Assembly (NCBI GenBank): GCA_944392985.1
Contig: CALXYL010000006.1
Coordinates: 42,390-106,389 of the forward strand
Reading direction: 5' to 3'
Source: an uncultured Spirochaetaceae bacterium
Lineage (GTDB): Bacteria; Spirochaetota; Spirochaetia; Sphaerochaetales; Sphaerochaetaceae
DNA: 64,000 nucleotides
The stretch's first letter is position 1, and every line of letters starts with the position of its first letter. Of the stretch, positions 15,933 to 25,068 are shown in pieces. The notes below the pieces were generated by a model, which saw nothing but the letters and a program-made list of their open reading frames with translations, was not told the origin of the DNA and made no database searches. The position numbers and the translations under genes are program-made.

Positions 15933-17063
15933 ATGAAGCTGCTCTTTACCTCAGACCTGCACCTTGGAAGGAAGCTCGGAAGATATGATCTGATTCCTGA
16001 CCAGAGGCATATGGTTGATGCTATAGCTGACTTGCTTGATGATGCTGATGGAATCATCATCGCTGGGGACGTTTATGACCGTTCACAGCCTCCTGCGGAG
16101 GCCGTTGCTCTTTTTGACAGGCTTCTCGCTGCTGTTTCCAGAAAAGGAAAGGAGGCTTACATAGTCGCTGGCAACCATGATAGCGCAGAGCGCCTCGGAG
16201 TGGGCAGAATACCACTTGGTAAGTCGGGCATACATATTGCCGCTCCTCCATCATCTGACCCGTTTTGCTATACAAAATACATCACATATGATGAATATGG
16301 TCCATTTACAGTATTCCTTATGCCGTACATAAGGCCACAGGATCTATGGAATAATCCAGAGTATCCTGATATGCATCCTTCGGCTCATGCCGAGGCTGTG
16401 GAAGCCGTGATCAGCAGGATGGGGGATGCAGAAGGGCGCAGCATCCTTGTCTCACATCAGTTCGTCATGGGAGCGGAGCGAACGGAAAGCGAGGATGCAG
16501 CCGTTGGTACCCTGGACAGCATCCCCTCATCGCTTTTCAGGCGATTCACATTCACCGCTCTGGGGCATCTGCATCGCGCACAGTCTGTCCAGAGCCCTTC
16601 GATACGCTATTCCGGATCACCGCTTGCATATTCCTTCGGGGAGAAGGATGACAGGAAGTCCGTACTGCTTCTGACATTCGATGGCAATGGACTTGCTTCT
16701 GCAGAGGCTATTCCGATTGAGCCGCTTCACCGCATGGAGGTGCGCAAGGGCAGCTTTGAGGAGATTGTCTCATCTTCCCCGTCCGATTCATTCATGAGCG
16801 TGGTGCTCACAGATGGATGCGATGTCGGGGAGAGGGTTGCCGAGCTCTATCGGATCTTCAGCCATCTTGTCTCGATCTCATATGAGAACGCAAGGACACG
16901 GCTGACTGATGAGGATATGGAGCTGCTGACGAGGCTTGATGGGACAACGCCTCTGATGCAGGTAGAATCCTTTTTCGAGAAGCAGAATGGAAGGGGCATG
17001 TCAGAAGAGGAGAGGGAGTATATCCGCCTTCTTCTCGACGAAGTCGAAGGAGGTGCTTCATGA
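15933..17063 (+). CDS. sbcD: Exonuclease SbcCD subunit D
   Basis: A 376-aa Mre11-type metallophosphoesterase, the nuclease of the SbcCD complex that trims hairpins and double-strand ends. Phosphoesterase motifs are in order: FTSDLHLGRKLG (motif I, residues 5-16), IIAGDVYDR (II, near 48), VAGNHDS (III, near 83), LVSHQFVMG (IV, near 175) and ALGHLHRAQ (V, near 213). The start MKLLFTSD is at 15933. An ATG at 15924 is in frame but lies within the -10 box. The final ATGA overlaps the sbcC start, as usual for this operon. Confidence 0.95.
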   Translation: MKLLFTSDLHLGRKLGRYDLIPDQRHMVDAIADLLDDADGIIIAGDVYDRSQPPAEAVALFDRLLAAVSRKGKEAYIVAGNHDSAERLGVGRIPLGKSGIHIAAPPSSDPFCYTKYITYDEYGPFTVFLMPYIRPQDLWNNPEYPDMHPSAHAEAVEAVISRMGDAEGRSILVSHQFVMGAERTESEDAAVGTLDSIPSSLFRRFTFTALGHLHRAQSVQSPSIRYSGSPLAYSFGEKDDRKSVLLLTFDGNGLASAEAIPIEPLHRMEVRKGSFEEIVSSSPSDSFMSVVLTDGCDVGERVAELYRIFSHLVSISYENARTRLTDEDMELLTRLDGTTPLMQVESFFEKQNGRGMSEEEREYIRLLLDEVEGGAS

Positions 17064-19771
17064 GGCCGCTTAAACTCAGGATGCGTTCATTCGGTCCCTA
17101 TGATGATGAAGTGATTGATTTCTCCAGCTTTGGTTCCTCCGGGCTGTTCCTCATCTCCGGCCCCACGGGAGCAGGGAAGACAACGATATTCGATTCCATT
17201 GCCTATGCGCTTTATGGCGTACCATCAGGGGATCTGAGGAAGGAGAGTATGCTCCGCTCCGCCTCTGCTCCTCCCGGGGTCCCGGGGCTTTCCGATCTTG
17301 TCTTTGAATCAGGGGGAAGGGAGTACAGGATCGTGAGGGAGACTCCGTACAGACGTCCGAAGCAGAGGGGAGAGGGCTTTGTGGATGTTCCTGCAAAGGT
17401 GGAGCTGCATCTGCCTGATGGGAGGGTTGTCACACGGCAGGATGAGGCAAGGGAGCGCATTGAGCAGCTGCTTTCGCTTACGTCGGATCAGTTCCGTCAG
17501 GTCGTCATGATCGCGCAAGGGGAGTTCAGGGCATTCCTGGAGGCGAATACAAATGAGAAAACCGCTATACTTCGCAGGCTGTTCATGACTGAGCGATACA
17601 CAGCGCTGCAGGATAAAGTGGCGGATGATTCCAGGAAAGCCGCAGAAGAAGCCAGGCGGGCATCGGAGGCGGTCGAGGCATTGATCAGGAGCGCAGTGCT
17701 TCCGCCTGACACCCCGCCCACTGCAGAGGAAGTGCTGAAGGCGCTGGAAAGATGCTGCTCTGAGGATGATATAGCCCTTCAGACCCTGCAGGACTCCCTG
17801 ACGGCAATAAGGGAATCGATGGAGGCCCTGAATTCTGAGAAAGGGCGTACTGATGCCGTCCTTTCGGCATGGGCGGAGAAGGCTGAGGCAGAGAGGGATC
17901 TGAAGGTGCTTGAGGAGGAGAAGGAAGGAACGGAACAGCGCTTCAGGGAGATACCGGGGATTGAGAAGCGTATCGAGGAGCTTTCGGCTTCGGTCACAGC
18001 CATCAGGGGGCTTCTTCCTTCATATGATGAGCTGCTGTCCAGGAAGGACCGGCTCAGGAAAGCATCTCTCAGGTGCAGTGATCTGGCAAGGGAAAGGGAG
18101 GATCTCAGCCGGAGGAAGGCAGCGCTGCAGGAAAGGAGACAGAAGGATGCAGAGGAGATCAAGGCGATAGGGAATCCTGAAGCGGATGAGGCTGCGTGCA
18201 GAGAGGCAATAGGTCAGCTTCGGAGGAAGATGGAGGAGGCAGACCGTGTCATTTCCATCGTCGGTGAATACAGGCTGAAGGTGCGCAATCTGGCTGAGTC
18301 AAGAGCAAGGCTTGAGGAAGCGTTGACGCTTTCGGAGCGTCTGAGCCTGCGCTTCCACACCCTGCAGCGGCATTTCCTCAGTGAGCAGGCAGGGATCCTT
18401 GCTTCCTCTCTTGAGGATGGGATGCCCTGTCCTGTATGCGGCTCCACTTCTCATCCTTCATTGGCTGTGCTATCGCACGACGCGCCAACGGAAGCAGAGG
18501 CTGACGAGGCGAGGGCGGAGGCAGAAGCTGCTGATAGGAATGCAAGGGAGATTGCAGAGCAGGCAGGAGCTATCTCAGGAGAGGTTTCCATCCTTCAGTC
18601 ATCCATCCATGGGCTTTCCGGTGGAAAGGATGCAGAAGAGGCTGCAACTGATGCTGATGCATTGCGGAAGGCTCTTGAGAAGAGGATCGCTGAGAAGGAG
18701 GCCCATGTGGCAGCTTCCCAGCGCGTCGCCGCGAGGAAGAAGGAGCTTGAGGCACGGATGGAAGATGCCGGCATGACACTTTCCGGAATCGAGGAGTCCC
18801 TTTCCCTGATAACGGAGAAGGAAGGAGAGGAAAGACGGGATATCGCAGCGCTTGAGAGCGGCATCAACGATATCCTTCGCTCCCTGCCTTATGGAACACG
18901 GGAGGAGGCTCTTTCATCCATCGCATCTCTGACAGGGGATCAGGAGAGGCTACGCAATGAGGTAAAAGCGAGACGGGAGAGGCATGACGCGCTCCTTCTT
19001 GGTATCTCCAAAGCGGAAGCGAGGATCGCATCAGCTTCAAGCATCGCCAGACCTGACAGTCTCCGTCCCATCCCCGATATCCTTTCCGATCTCGATCACA
19101 AGAGGGAAGAGGAAGCCAAGGTTCAGGAAATGGTGAGGAGCATCTCCATCCGCCGGATGCAGAACAGGAAGCTGATCCCGCTGCTTGGGAAGGCAATCGC
19201 GGAAAGGAAGAAGGCTGCAGCAAGGGATTCGTGGCTGCATAACCTATCGATGACGCTTTCAGGAACGCTTCCCGGGAGCGTGCGGATGACGCTTGAGACG
19301 TATATACAGCAGTCATACTTCGCAAGGGTCCTGAATCTGGCGAACAGGAGGCTCATGCGCATGTCATCAGACCGCTATGAACTTGTGACGTCATCCTTGC
19401 AGAGAGGAAATGCCAGAAGCGGACTGGATCTCGATGTCATCGATCATTTCACAGGAAGGAGAAGGCCGACAAAAGGGCTTTCTGGAGGGGAGGCGTTCCT
19501 TGCATCACTTGCGCTGGCGCTTGGCCTTTCCGATGATATCCAGATGTCCAGTGGTGGAGCCAGGCTTGATGCGATGTTCATCGATGAGGGATTCGGCGCG
19601 CTGGATGATGACACGCTGCGCATGGTGATGGCAGTTCTATCGGATCTGGGAAGCGGAGACCGTCTGATCGGGATCATCAGCCATGTTGATGCCCTCAAGG
19701 ACGGTATTCTGAGAGGTATAGAGGTCATTCCCGACGGAAGCGGAAGAAGCAGGGTGAGGATGAAGGCATGA
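17060..19771 (+). CDS. sbcC: Exonuclease SbcCD subunit C
   Basis: A 903-aa SMC-like ATPase that partners SbcD. Walker A GPTGAGKTTIFDSI is near residue 33; long coiled-coil arms rich in Glu, Arg, Ala and Leu fill about 180-780; the zinc hook CPVC is near residue 455 (DGMPCPVCGSTSHPS); the ABC signature LSGGEAFLASLAL is near 805 and Walker B MFIDEGFGALDDD near 835. All essential motifs are intact and the length is normal. It overlaps sbcD by four bases. A short GGGAGC/GCTCCC hairpin follows at 19777-19792. Confidence 0.95.
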   Translation: MRPLKLRMRSFGPYDDEVIDFSSFGSSGLFLISGPTGAGKTTIFDSIAYALYGVPSGDLRKESMLRSASAPPGVPGLSDLVFESGGREYRIVRETPYRRPKQRGEGFVDVPAKVELHLPDGRVVTRQDEARERIEQLLSLTSDQFRQVVMIAQGEFRAFLEANTNEKTAILRRLFMTERYTALQDKVADDSRKAAEEARRASEAVEALIRSAVLPPDTPPTAEEVLKALERCCSEDDIALQTLQDSLTAIRESMEALNSEKGRTDAVLSAWAEKAEAERDLKVLEEEKEGTEQRFREIPGIEKRIEELSASVTAIRGLLPSYDELLSRKDRLRKASLRCSDLAREREDLSRRKAALQERRQKDAEEIKAIGNPEADEAACREAIGQLRRKMEEADRVISIVGEYRLKVRNLAESRARLEEALTLSERLSLRFHTLQRHFLSEQAGILASSLEDGMPCPVCGSTSHPSLAVLSHDAPTEAEADEARAEAEAADRNAREIAEQAGAISGEVSILQSSIHGLSGGKDAEEAATDADALRKALEKRIAEKEAHVAASQRVAARKKELEARMEDAGMTLSGIEESLSLITEKEGEERRDIAALESGINDILRSLPYGTREEALSSIASLTGDQERLRNEVKARRERHDALLLGISKAEARIASASSIARPDSLRPIPDILSDLDHKREEEAKVQEMVRSISIRRMQNRKLIPLLGKAIAERKKAAARDSWLHNLSMTLSGTLPGSVRMTLETYIQQSYFARVLNLANRRLMRMSSDRYELVTSSLQRGNARSGLDLDVIDHFTGRRRPTKGLSGGEAFLASLALALGLSDDIQMSSGGARLDAMFIDEGFGALDDDTLRMVMAVLSDLGSGDRLIGIISHVDALKDGILRGIEVIPDGSGRSRVRMKA

Positions 19772-19776
19772 AAGAA

Positions 19777-19800
19777 GGGAGCCGAAGCTCCCATCCTTCA
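19777..19800. terminator. Small hairpin between sbcC and pfp
   Basis: GGGAGC-cgaa-GCTCCC with a short pyrimidine tail lies in the 29-bp gap between convergent sbcC and pfp. It is a plausible but weak terminator. Confidence 0.45.
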
Positions 19801-21462
19801 TCAGTTCTCTGATTTCTCCAGCATCAGCGTGATCGTGGTGCTGTCTGCGATCTCAGCAGGGCCGAAATACTGCACGGCTCCTGGATTGAGATAGCACGTC
19901 TCCCGTGACCACTTCTCCCTGTGCTTCTCGAAGTATTTGAATGGCTTGCCGTTGAGATCGACAAGTGCCTTCCTGATCACAGGCTTGTCCTGGCCTCCGC
20001 GTCTCTCGATATCCATCATCTTCGTGATCGGCATGCCCCCTGCCTTCCATTCGTCGACGCCCTTGTCCAGGGCCCTGATCGAAGATAGGTAGCCTGTGTA
20101 TCCATAGCTGATGAGAAGGAATGCCGTATAGCCGAGCGAATAGCAGTAGTCGGCATCGAAGTTCGATGGGAACGCGGCTCTTCCCTCGTATCCGAAGAAA
20201 TGATGCATTGGGGAGAATGTGCCGCTGTACTTTCCTTCTTGCTTGCGCTGGCTGAGCCTGTTGCGGACAATCGTGGAGAGCAGCTTCTCCGTCTCGATCC
20301 TGGAGACCTGCACGTTTCCATGGGGATCCCTGTCCATCAGGAGCTGCTCCTGGATATCCATCGGAAGAAGGTTGAATACCTTCATCGATTCAACGGAGAG
20401 AGCGGCAGTGAGGAAGCCGAGCTTTTCATCCCATGTCGGCAGCTTCGTGAAGCGCTCACCATGCTTTGCAAGGGTCTCGTTGATCTCCGCAATGAGCTTC
20501 TTGACCTCGGGAACGAACTCGATGAGGCCCTCCGGGACTATGACGATTCCGAAGTTGTATCCCAAAGCGGCTCTTGCTACGACGCTGTCGGCGATATAGT
20601 CCGCGATGGCATTCAATCCCATGCTCTTCTGCTCGACCTCCTCTGAGATCAGGCAGATGTTCGGATGTGTCTGGAGCGCGCATTCAAGCGCGATGTGCGA
20701 TGCCGAACGTCCCATCAGCTTGATGAAATGCCAGTATTTCTTCGCACTGTTCGCATCACGCGCGACATTGCCGATGAGCTCTGAATATGTCTTGGTTGCC
20801 GTATCGAAGCCGAAGGATATCTCTATGTCCTCATTCTTGAGATCACCATCAATGGTCTTCGGGCAGCCTATGACCTGCACAGGAACGCTGTTTGCCTTGA
20901 AATACTCCGCAAGGACAGCTGCATTCGTGTTCGAGTCATCTCCACCGATTATAACGATGGCATCCATGTCATGCTTTCTCGCGACCTCGGCGACAACGCG
21001 GAACTGCTCCTCCTTCTCCAGCTTGGTGCGCCCTGATCCGATCATATCGAAGCCGCCTGTGTTGCGGTATTTGTTAATGGTCTCAGCGTTGAGCGTGATG
21101 TAATTATCCTCAACAAGCCCTGATGGGCCGCCTTTGAAGCCGAGGAGCACATTCTCCTCGCTGTCCTCCTTCAGTGCGTCGTACAGACCTGCGATGACAT
21201 TGTGCCCTCCTGGTGCCTGTCCTCCTGAAAGTATCACTCCGACAACATGCTTCTTCCTCTCGGCAGTGCTATCCCCGTCCTTGAAGTAGACTTCCTTCAT
21301 TCCATATGTGTTGGGGAAGAGGGCGGCGATCTTCTCCTTGTCGGAGGCTGCCTCCGTCCTGTCCCCCTCCGTGACAGCGATGCCCCTGACGCCGACGCGC
21401 AGCATCTTCGGCAGCTTCGGACTGTATCCATAACGTGCTTTCTGAAGCGGTGAGATATCCAT
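19801..21462 (-). CDS. pfp: Pyrophosphate-dependent 6-phosphofructokinase
   Basis: A 553-aa PPi-PFK of the long (plant beta-subunit/spirochaete) type that reversibly phosphorylates fructose 6-phosphate with PPi. Motifs: [16 protein letters not shown] near 90, [12 protein letters not shown] near 190 (GGDDS marks PPi dependence, where ATP-PFK has GGDGS), [10 protein letters not shown] near 220 containing the catalytic Asp, and [19 protein letters not shown] near 270. I place the start at 21462 because GGAGG lies 5 nt upstream; the ATG at 21474 would overlap that site. Members of this family are common central glycolytic enzymes of spirochaetes. Confidence 0.95.
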   Translation of the reverse strand: MDISPLQKARYGYSPKLPKMLRVGVRGIAVTEGDRTEAASDKEKIAALFPNTYGMKEVYFKDGDSTAERKKHVVGVILSGGQAPGGHNVIAGLYDALKEDSEENVLLGFKGGPSGLVEDNYITLNAETINKYRNTGGFDMIGSGRTKLEKEEQFRVVAEVARKHDMDAIVIIGGDDSNTNAAVLAEYFKANSVPVQVIGCPKTIDGDLKNEDIEISFGFDTATKTYSELIGNVARDANSAKKYWHFIKLMGRSASHIALECALQTHPNICLISEEVEQKSMGLNAIADYIADSVVARAALGYNFGIVIVPEGLIEFVPEVKKLIAEINETLAKHGERFTKLPTWDEKLGFLTAALSVESMKVFNLLPMDIQEQLLMDRDPHGNVQVSRIETEKLLSTIVRNRLSQRKQEGKYSGTFSPMHHFFGYEGRAAFPSNFDADYCYSLGYTAFLLISYGYTGYLSSIRALDKGVDEWKAGGMPITKMMDIERRGGQDKPVIRKALVDLNGKPFKYFEKHREKWSRETCYLNPGAVQYFGPAEIADSTTITLMLEKSEN

Positions 21463-21524
21463 AGAAACCTCCATAGGTTGTATTGTATGGCAAAGAAAGG
21501 CGAAATTCCATATTCTTGATGCCT

Positions 21525-22055
21525 ATGATAAGACTGTATATCGATTCCGATTCCCTTCCTGTCAGGCATCGCACGATCGTCCTGCGCCGCCTGATCGCAT
21601 CCGGCATGGAGGCATGGTTCGCCGCGGACCGTGCGCTTCCCGATGTCCTCAAGGCCATTGAGGAGGATAAGAGGGTGAGAAGAGCCGCTGTCCGGGAGAC
21701 GATGACGAGGGAGGAAGCGAGGCGAATCGGGTCGAATATCCATATGGAAGTCGTTCCCACCGGGGATGGAAGCGCGGATGACCGCCTTGTCGAGCTTGCC
21801 GAGGCTCCGGGGCTTGCCATCACACATGACATCCCGCTTGCATCCCGCCTTCTTGGAAAAGGGCTCATCGTCATTGATGACAGGGGCAATGAATACACTG
21901 CCGATCGGATAAGGGAGCGTCTTTCCGAAAGGGAGGCGAATGCCAGATTCAGGGAGATGGGGCTTTTCTCCGAAGGACGGCAGCAGCGTTTCGATGAGCG
22001 TACTGTCAGAGCCTTCGCTGCCGCTTTCGACAAGGCCCTCTCACGACTGTCCTGA
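21525..22055 (+). CDS. YaiI/YqxD family (DUF188) protein
   Basis: A 176-aa protein of the YaiI/YqxD family, which has a PIN-like fold and unknown biochemical function. Diagnostic segments: IYIDSDSLPVRHRTIV type N-terminus (family: DADACPV), VPTGDGSADDRLVELA and GLAITHDIPLASRLLGKG, ending near DDRGNEYTADRI. The first motif has DSDSLPV in place of the common DADACPV. The ATG at 21525 is 8 nt after TATTCT; an in-frame ATG at 21519 is an alternative. The stop lies 15 nt inside the 3' end of the convergent AraC gene. Confidence 0.85.
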   Translation: MIRLYIDSDSLPVRHRTIVLRRLIASGMEAWFAADRALPDVLKAIEEDKRVRRAAVRETMTREEARRIGSNIHMEVVPTGDGSADDRLVELAEAPGLAITHDIPLASRLLGKGLIVIDDRGNEYTADRIRERLSEREANARFREMGLFSEGRQQRFDERTVRAFAAAFDKALSRLS

Positions 22056-22919
22056 TGCTTTCTTCCTGTACTCCCTCGGACTGGTGCCTTCGTATGAGGC
22101 GAACGAGGAGGAGAAGAGGGAAGAGCGGGTGAATCCTACTTCCTCCGCGACCTCGTGAATTGACATCGTGCTGTGCGCAAGGAGCATCTTCGCGTATTCC
22201 ATCTTCATCTCCCGAACCCTTTCCCCTGGGCTTTGATGGTAGATGCTCTGGCATAGACGCGTAAGCTGTGACCGGCTGCATGCCGCTATACTGCAGAGAT
22301 CTGCGACGTTCCACGGTTTTTCAGGATGCTGTGATACAGTCTTCCATAGCTCTGCAAGCTGTGCCTTCCTTCCTTCGCTCCTGCTCCTGCCCCTTGGTTC
22401 GGATATCCTCATCAGGATCTGGAGAAGGAGGCGCTCTGAAAGCTCAAGGGAGACAGTGTCCCTTCCTTCGTTCCTGAGATCCTCCTCGATGATCAGGCGG
22501 ACAAGCTCCCGTATCAGGCCGGTTCCTGAGAAGCGTATGATACTGTGGTCATAAACCGAGCATGGCATGAGCGAGGATGAAGGAGAGAGAATCAGCCACA
22601 GGTGCTCAAATGGCTCCGGCCCCAATGTCTCCTCCCTGTGTCCCTGTCCCTCAGGGGAGGAGAGGAATGCCTCTCCCGGGCTGAGGATGATCTCCTCCCC
22701 GCTTTCCAGGAGGAAACGTCCACGCCCAGAAATGCATAGAACGATGACTCCGAATCCTCTTTTCGCGATCCTTTCCACGAAGAAGTCCACATCATGCACC
22801 CCATAGCCTCCAAGCTGTACCTGCATTGCGCGGAATGCGGGGGATTGTATGATCGTATGTCTGAAATGCCACTGCTCAAAGCGTTTCGGCGAATGCACTA
22901 TCTCCTTCTGGTAGATCAT
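22041..22919 (-). CDS. AraC family transcriptional regulator
   Basis: A 292-aa regulator. The N-terminal about 150 residues form a cupin-like sugar-sensing domain (GRGRFLLESGEEIILSPGEAFL). The C-terminal two helix-turn-helix motifs lie at about residues 195-290: NVADLCSIAACSRSQLTRLCQ, then SIHEVAEEVGFTRSSLFSSSFASYEGTSPREYRK, the AraC signature. It faces the RarA-C-like/sugar ABC operon across a 104-bp gap to the first small reading frame and is very likely its activator. Its 3' end overlaps the neighbouring gene by 15 nt on the opposite strand. Confidence 0.92.
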   Translation of the reverse strand: MIYQKEIVHSPKRFEQWHFRHTIIQSPAFRAMQVQLGGYGVHDVDFFVERIAKRGFGVIVLCISGRGRFLLESGEEIILSPGEAFLSSPEGQGHREETLGPEPFEHLWLILSPSSSLMPCSVYDHSIIRFSGTGLIRELVRLIIEEDLRNEGRDTVSLELSERLLLQILMRISEPRGRSRSEGRKAQLAELWKTVSQHPEKPWNVADLCSIAACSRSQLTRLCQSIYHQSPGERVREMKMEYAKMLLAHSTMSIHEVAEEVGFTRSSLFSSSFASYEGTSPREYRKKASGQS

Positions 22920-23023
22920 TCCATCAGCTCTCCAATATCAACATGAAGGCACGGACAGTCCATGCCCTCGTCTGTCTCCTGATACAACAAGTTGCAATAA
23001 AAACGGGGTAACAGGAGGATTTC

Positions 23024-23110
23024 ATGGAATATTATGCGACAAAACCGAAAGTCTATTCTACACATATGGGTAGAAAAAAAAGGATTATAGTGATGTTAAT
23101 TCTAATGTAA
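23024..23110 (+). CDS. Possible 28-aa peptide at head of the ABC operon
   Basis: A near-perfect ribosome site (AGGAGG, 23013-23018) stands 5 nt before ATG at 23024, opening 28 codons to TAA: MEYYATKPKVYSTH, then a basic MGRKKR and the hydrophobic tail IIVMLILM. The next gene has its own AGGAGG seven bases after this stop. It could be a leader peptide or small membrane protein. The Shine-Dalgarno strength is the main support; no homologue is known to me. Confidence 0.4.
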   Translation: MEYYATKPKVYSTHMGRKKRIIVMLILM

Positions 23111-23130
23111 TTTCATCAGGAGGCCATTGT

Positions 23131-23709
23131 ATGGACAAATTCCCATATGATCCGTGGCAGAAGTGCAAGACCATCAGCGGTCTGGATGCCGACCTCGTGA
23201 TCTCCGCTGTGCAGAAGGAGATCAGACGCGGTCATGAGGAGAATGCGGCAACGCTCGCATATGAGATGCTCATCACCAGTGAGGACATGGAGGATTACCT
23301 CTGGTTCCGTCTCAGGACGATCAGCGTGGAGGACGTAGGATTTGCCAATCCTATGGCACCGGTTCTTATCGGACAGCTTGATCAGATGAGAAGGGTGACA
23401 AGCCAGAGCGGAGACAGGGGGCTTCTTGCCATCCACGCTGTGCGCTATCTCTGCAAGAGCCAGAAGGACAGATCCAGCGACGAGATGTACAACTGGATCA
23501 TGAAGGAGTATGCAGCAGGGCATCTCAGGCCACAGATACCTGACTATGCCGTTGACAAGCATACTCTCAAGGGTCAGCTTGCAGGAAGGAACGAGGATGA
23601 CTTCTACGCCGAAGGATCGAAGGTCTATCCGGAGTGGGAAGGCAGGGACAGGACTTATCGTGAGAGGATCATCAGGATCCTTGAAGATCAGAAAAAACAG
23701 GAGAAGTGA
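23131..23709 (+). CDS. Stand-alone RarA/MgsA C-terminal-domain-like protein
   Basis: A 192-aa protein without any ATPase motif. Its body matches the C-terminal helical domain of RarA: AVQKEIRRGHEENAATLAYEML, RLRTISVEDVGFANPMAP (RarA: ARRMEILAAEDVGMADPYA in this same genome), then AIHAVRYLCKSQKDRSSDEMYNWI and PDYAVDKHTLKG. In RarA this region makes the tetramer and binds partners. AGGAGG lies 7 nt before the ATG. The gene ends three bases before the ABC binding-protein gene, so it is co-transcribed with a sugar importer. Databases may label such proteins AAA family ATPase, which is wrong for this sequence. Function unknown. Confidence 0.75.
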   Translation: MDKFPYDPWQKCKTISGLDADLVISAVQKEIRRGHEENAATLAYEMLITSEDMEDYLWFRLRTISVEDVGFANPMAPVLIGQLDQMRRVTSQSGDRGLLAIHAVRYLCKSQKDRSSDEMYNWIMKEYAAGHLRPQIPDYAVDKHTLKGQLAGRNEDDFYAEGSKVYPEWEGRDRTYRERIIRILEDQKKQEK

Positions 23710-23712
23710 GGA

Positions 23713-25026
23713 ATGAAGAGGATTCTTGTTCTGCTTCTCTCACTTGCCGTGCTGATCGGATCAGCTGCGGCGATGGGAGAAAAGGAGGAGGCGGCATCCG
23801 CCCAGTACAGCAGGGTTGTCACGACAACGGTTACCGCAACTTATCTCAATGAGACGTGGTTCAACACGATGAATGCCGATTTCGAGGCTGAGACAGGCAT
23901 CCATGTGGATGTCATCCCGGTCCCCGGCGATGAGGATGAGTACAAGGCAAAGATCAACATCGATCTCATGGCAGGCAGCGACGTTGATGTCGTTGAGACG
24001 CTTGGCCCGAAGGATTATTCAAGGCAGGTCTCAGCAGGCTTCTTCATGCCTCTCAACGATGCTGTGGAGCAGGCGGGCATCGATCCGTACGAGCTTTATG
24101 GCGCGAATCTCCCTGTTGAGGATGATGGCAATTACTATGCCCTTCCTTTCAAACAGGAGATGTACTGTGTCTTCTATAACAAGGCCCTCTTCGATGAAGC
24201 TGGAGTTCCTTATCCGGAAGGACCCTGGACATGGGAGGACTATGTTGAGACTGCTGAGAAGATCACAGACAGGAGCAAGGGCATCTATGGCTCCTTCATG
24301 AATGCTGATCTTCCATGGATGTATATGCCGGCACAGCAGCTTGCGATCCCGTTCTACAAGGAAGATGGCTCATGCAACTTCGATGCTCCTGAGTTCCGCG
24401 AGGCAGCAGAGTGGTTCAAGGAGATCTCGAACGGGCTTTGTATCCAGCCATCGGTTGGAGAGCTTGAGGCAGAGGGCGCCAACTGGAACTACTACGCGCT
24501 TGAAGGCTACCGCATGGCGATGTTCCCCCAGGGCAACTGGTTTACACGCCTTCTCAATAGCCAGGAGGACTATCCCAAGGACTGGAACTACGGAGTTGCG
24601 CCGCTTCCGTCAGCAGGAGAGGGTGGAAACAACAACCTTGTTTCCCTTGGCTATGTAGCGATCAACAAGAATGCAGCGCATCCCGAGGAAGCGCTCGAGT
24701 ATGCTCTCTGGATCGCAGAGAACCAGTGGAAGTATGAGGGAGGAATCCCGGCTTTCGCAACGATGACGGAGGAACAGCAGCAGATCGCGTTCGGTTCGAT
24801 TGCCGAGGCATCACACGGACAGGTAACGGTTGACGACCTCTACCAGAACCTTGTCAACACAGGTCTTGGCAGCGTCTCTTCCGATATCGTCGGAACAGCT
24901 GCGGCTGAATACTACAACATCGTCAAGGAGGAGCTCTCCTCCTACAATATGGATCTTCAGGACATCAATACGGCGATCAGCAACATCGTCTCAAGGGTGA
25001 ACGAAGCCATCGAGAGCGCAGAGTGA
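23713..25026 (+). CDS. Sugar ABC transporter substrate-binding protein (family 1)
   Basis: A 437-aa extracellular solute-binding protein. Residues 1-20 (MKRILVLLLSLAVLIGSAAA) are a signal peptide; no lipobox cysteine is present, so it should be soluble in the periplasm. The mature chain has the family pattern: FEAETGIHVDVIPVPGDEDEYKAKI, MYCVFYNKALFDEAGVPYPEGPWTWEDY and YRMAMFPQGNWFTRLL. It is followed by a GC-rich hairpin and two permeases. No ATPase gene is in the operon; a shared MsmK-like ATPase elsewhere is likely. Ligand probably an oligosaccharide, inferred from family and AraC control. Confidence 0.92.
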   Translation: MKRILVLLLSLAVLIGSAAAMGEKEEAASAQYSRVVTTTVTATYLNETWFNTMNADFEAETGIHVDVIPVPGDEDEYKAKINIDLMAGSDVDVVETLGPKDYSRQVSAGFFMPLNDAVEQAGIDPYELYGANLPVEDDGNYYALPFKQEMYCVFYNKALFDEAGVPYPEGPWTWEDYVETAEKITDRSKGIYGSFMNADLPWMYMPAQQLAIPFYKEDGSCNFDAPEFREAAEWFKEISNGLCIQPSVGELEAEGANWNYYALEGYRMAMFPQGNWFTRLLNSQEDYPKDWNYGVAPLPSAGEGGNNNLVSLGYVAINKNAAHPEEALEYALWIAENQWKYEGGIPAFATMTEEQQQIAFGSIAEASHGQVTVDDLYQNLVNTGLGSVSSDIVGTAAAEYYNIVKEELSSYNMDLQDINTAISNIVSRVNEAIESAE

Positions 25027-25031
25027 CAGAG

Positions 25032-25052
25032 GGGGCCGCAAGGCCCCTTTCT
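25032..25052 (+). terminator. Intercistronic hairpin after binding-protein gene
   Basis: GGGGCC-gcaa-GGCCCC followed by TTTCT, placed between the binding protein and first permease. Such an element usually attenuates transcription so that the binding protein exceeds the permeases. Confidence 0.7.
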
Positions 25053-25068
25053 GCATCAAGGAGAGGAT

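Noticed and set aside
21269..22033. 254-codon frame opposite YaiI and pfp
   Set aside because: Shadow of two real genes; its sequence is low-complexity Ser/Arg and shows no family motif.
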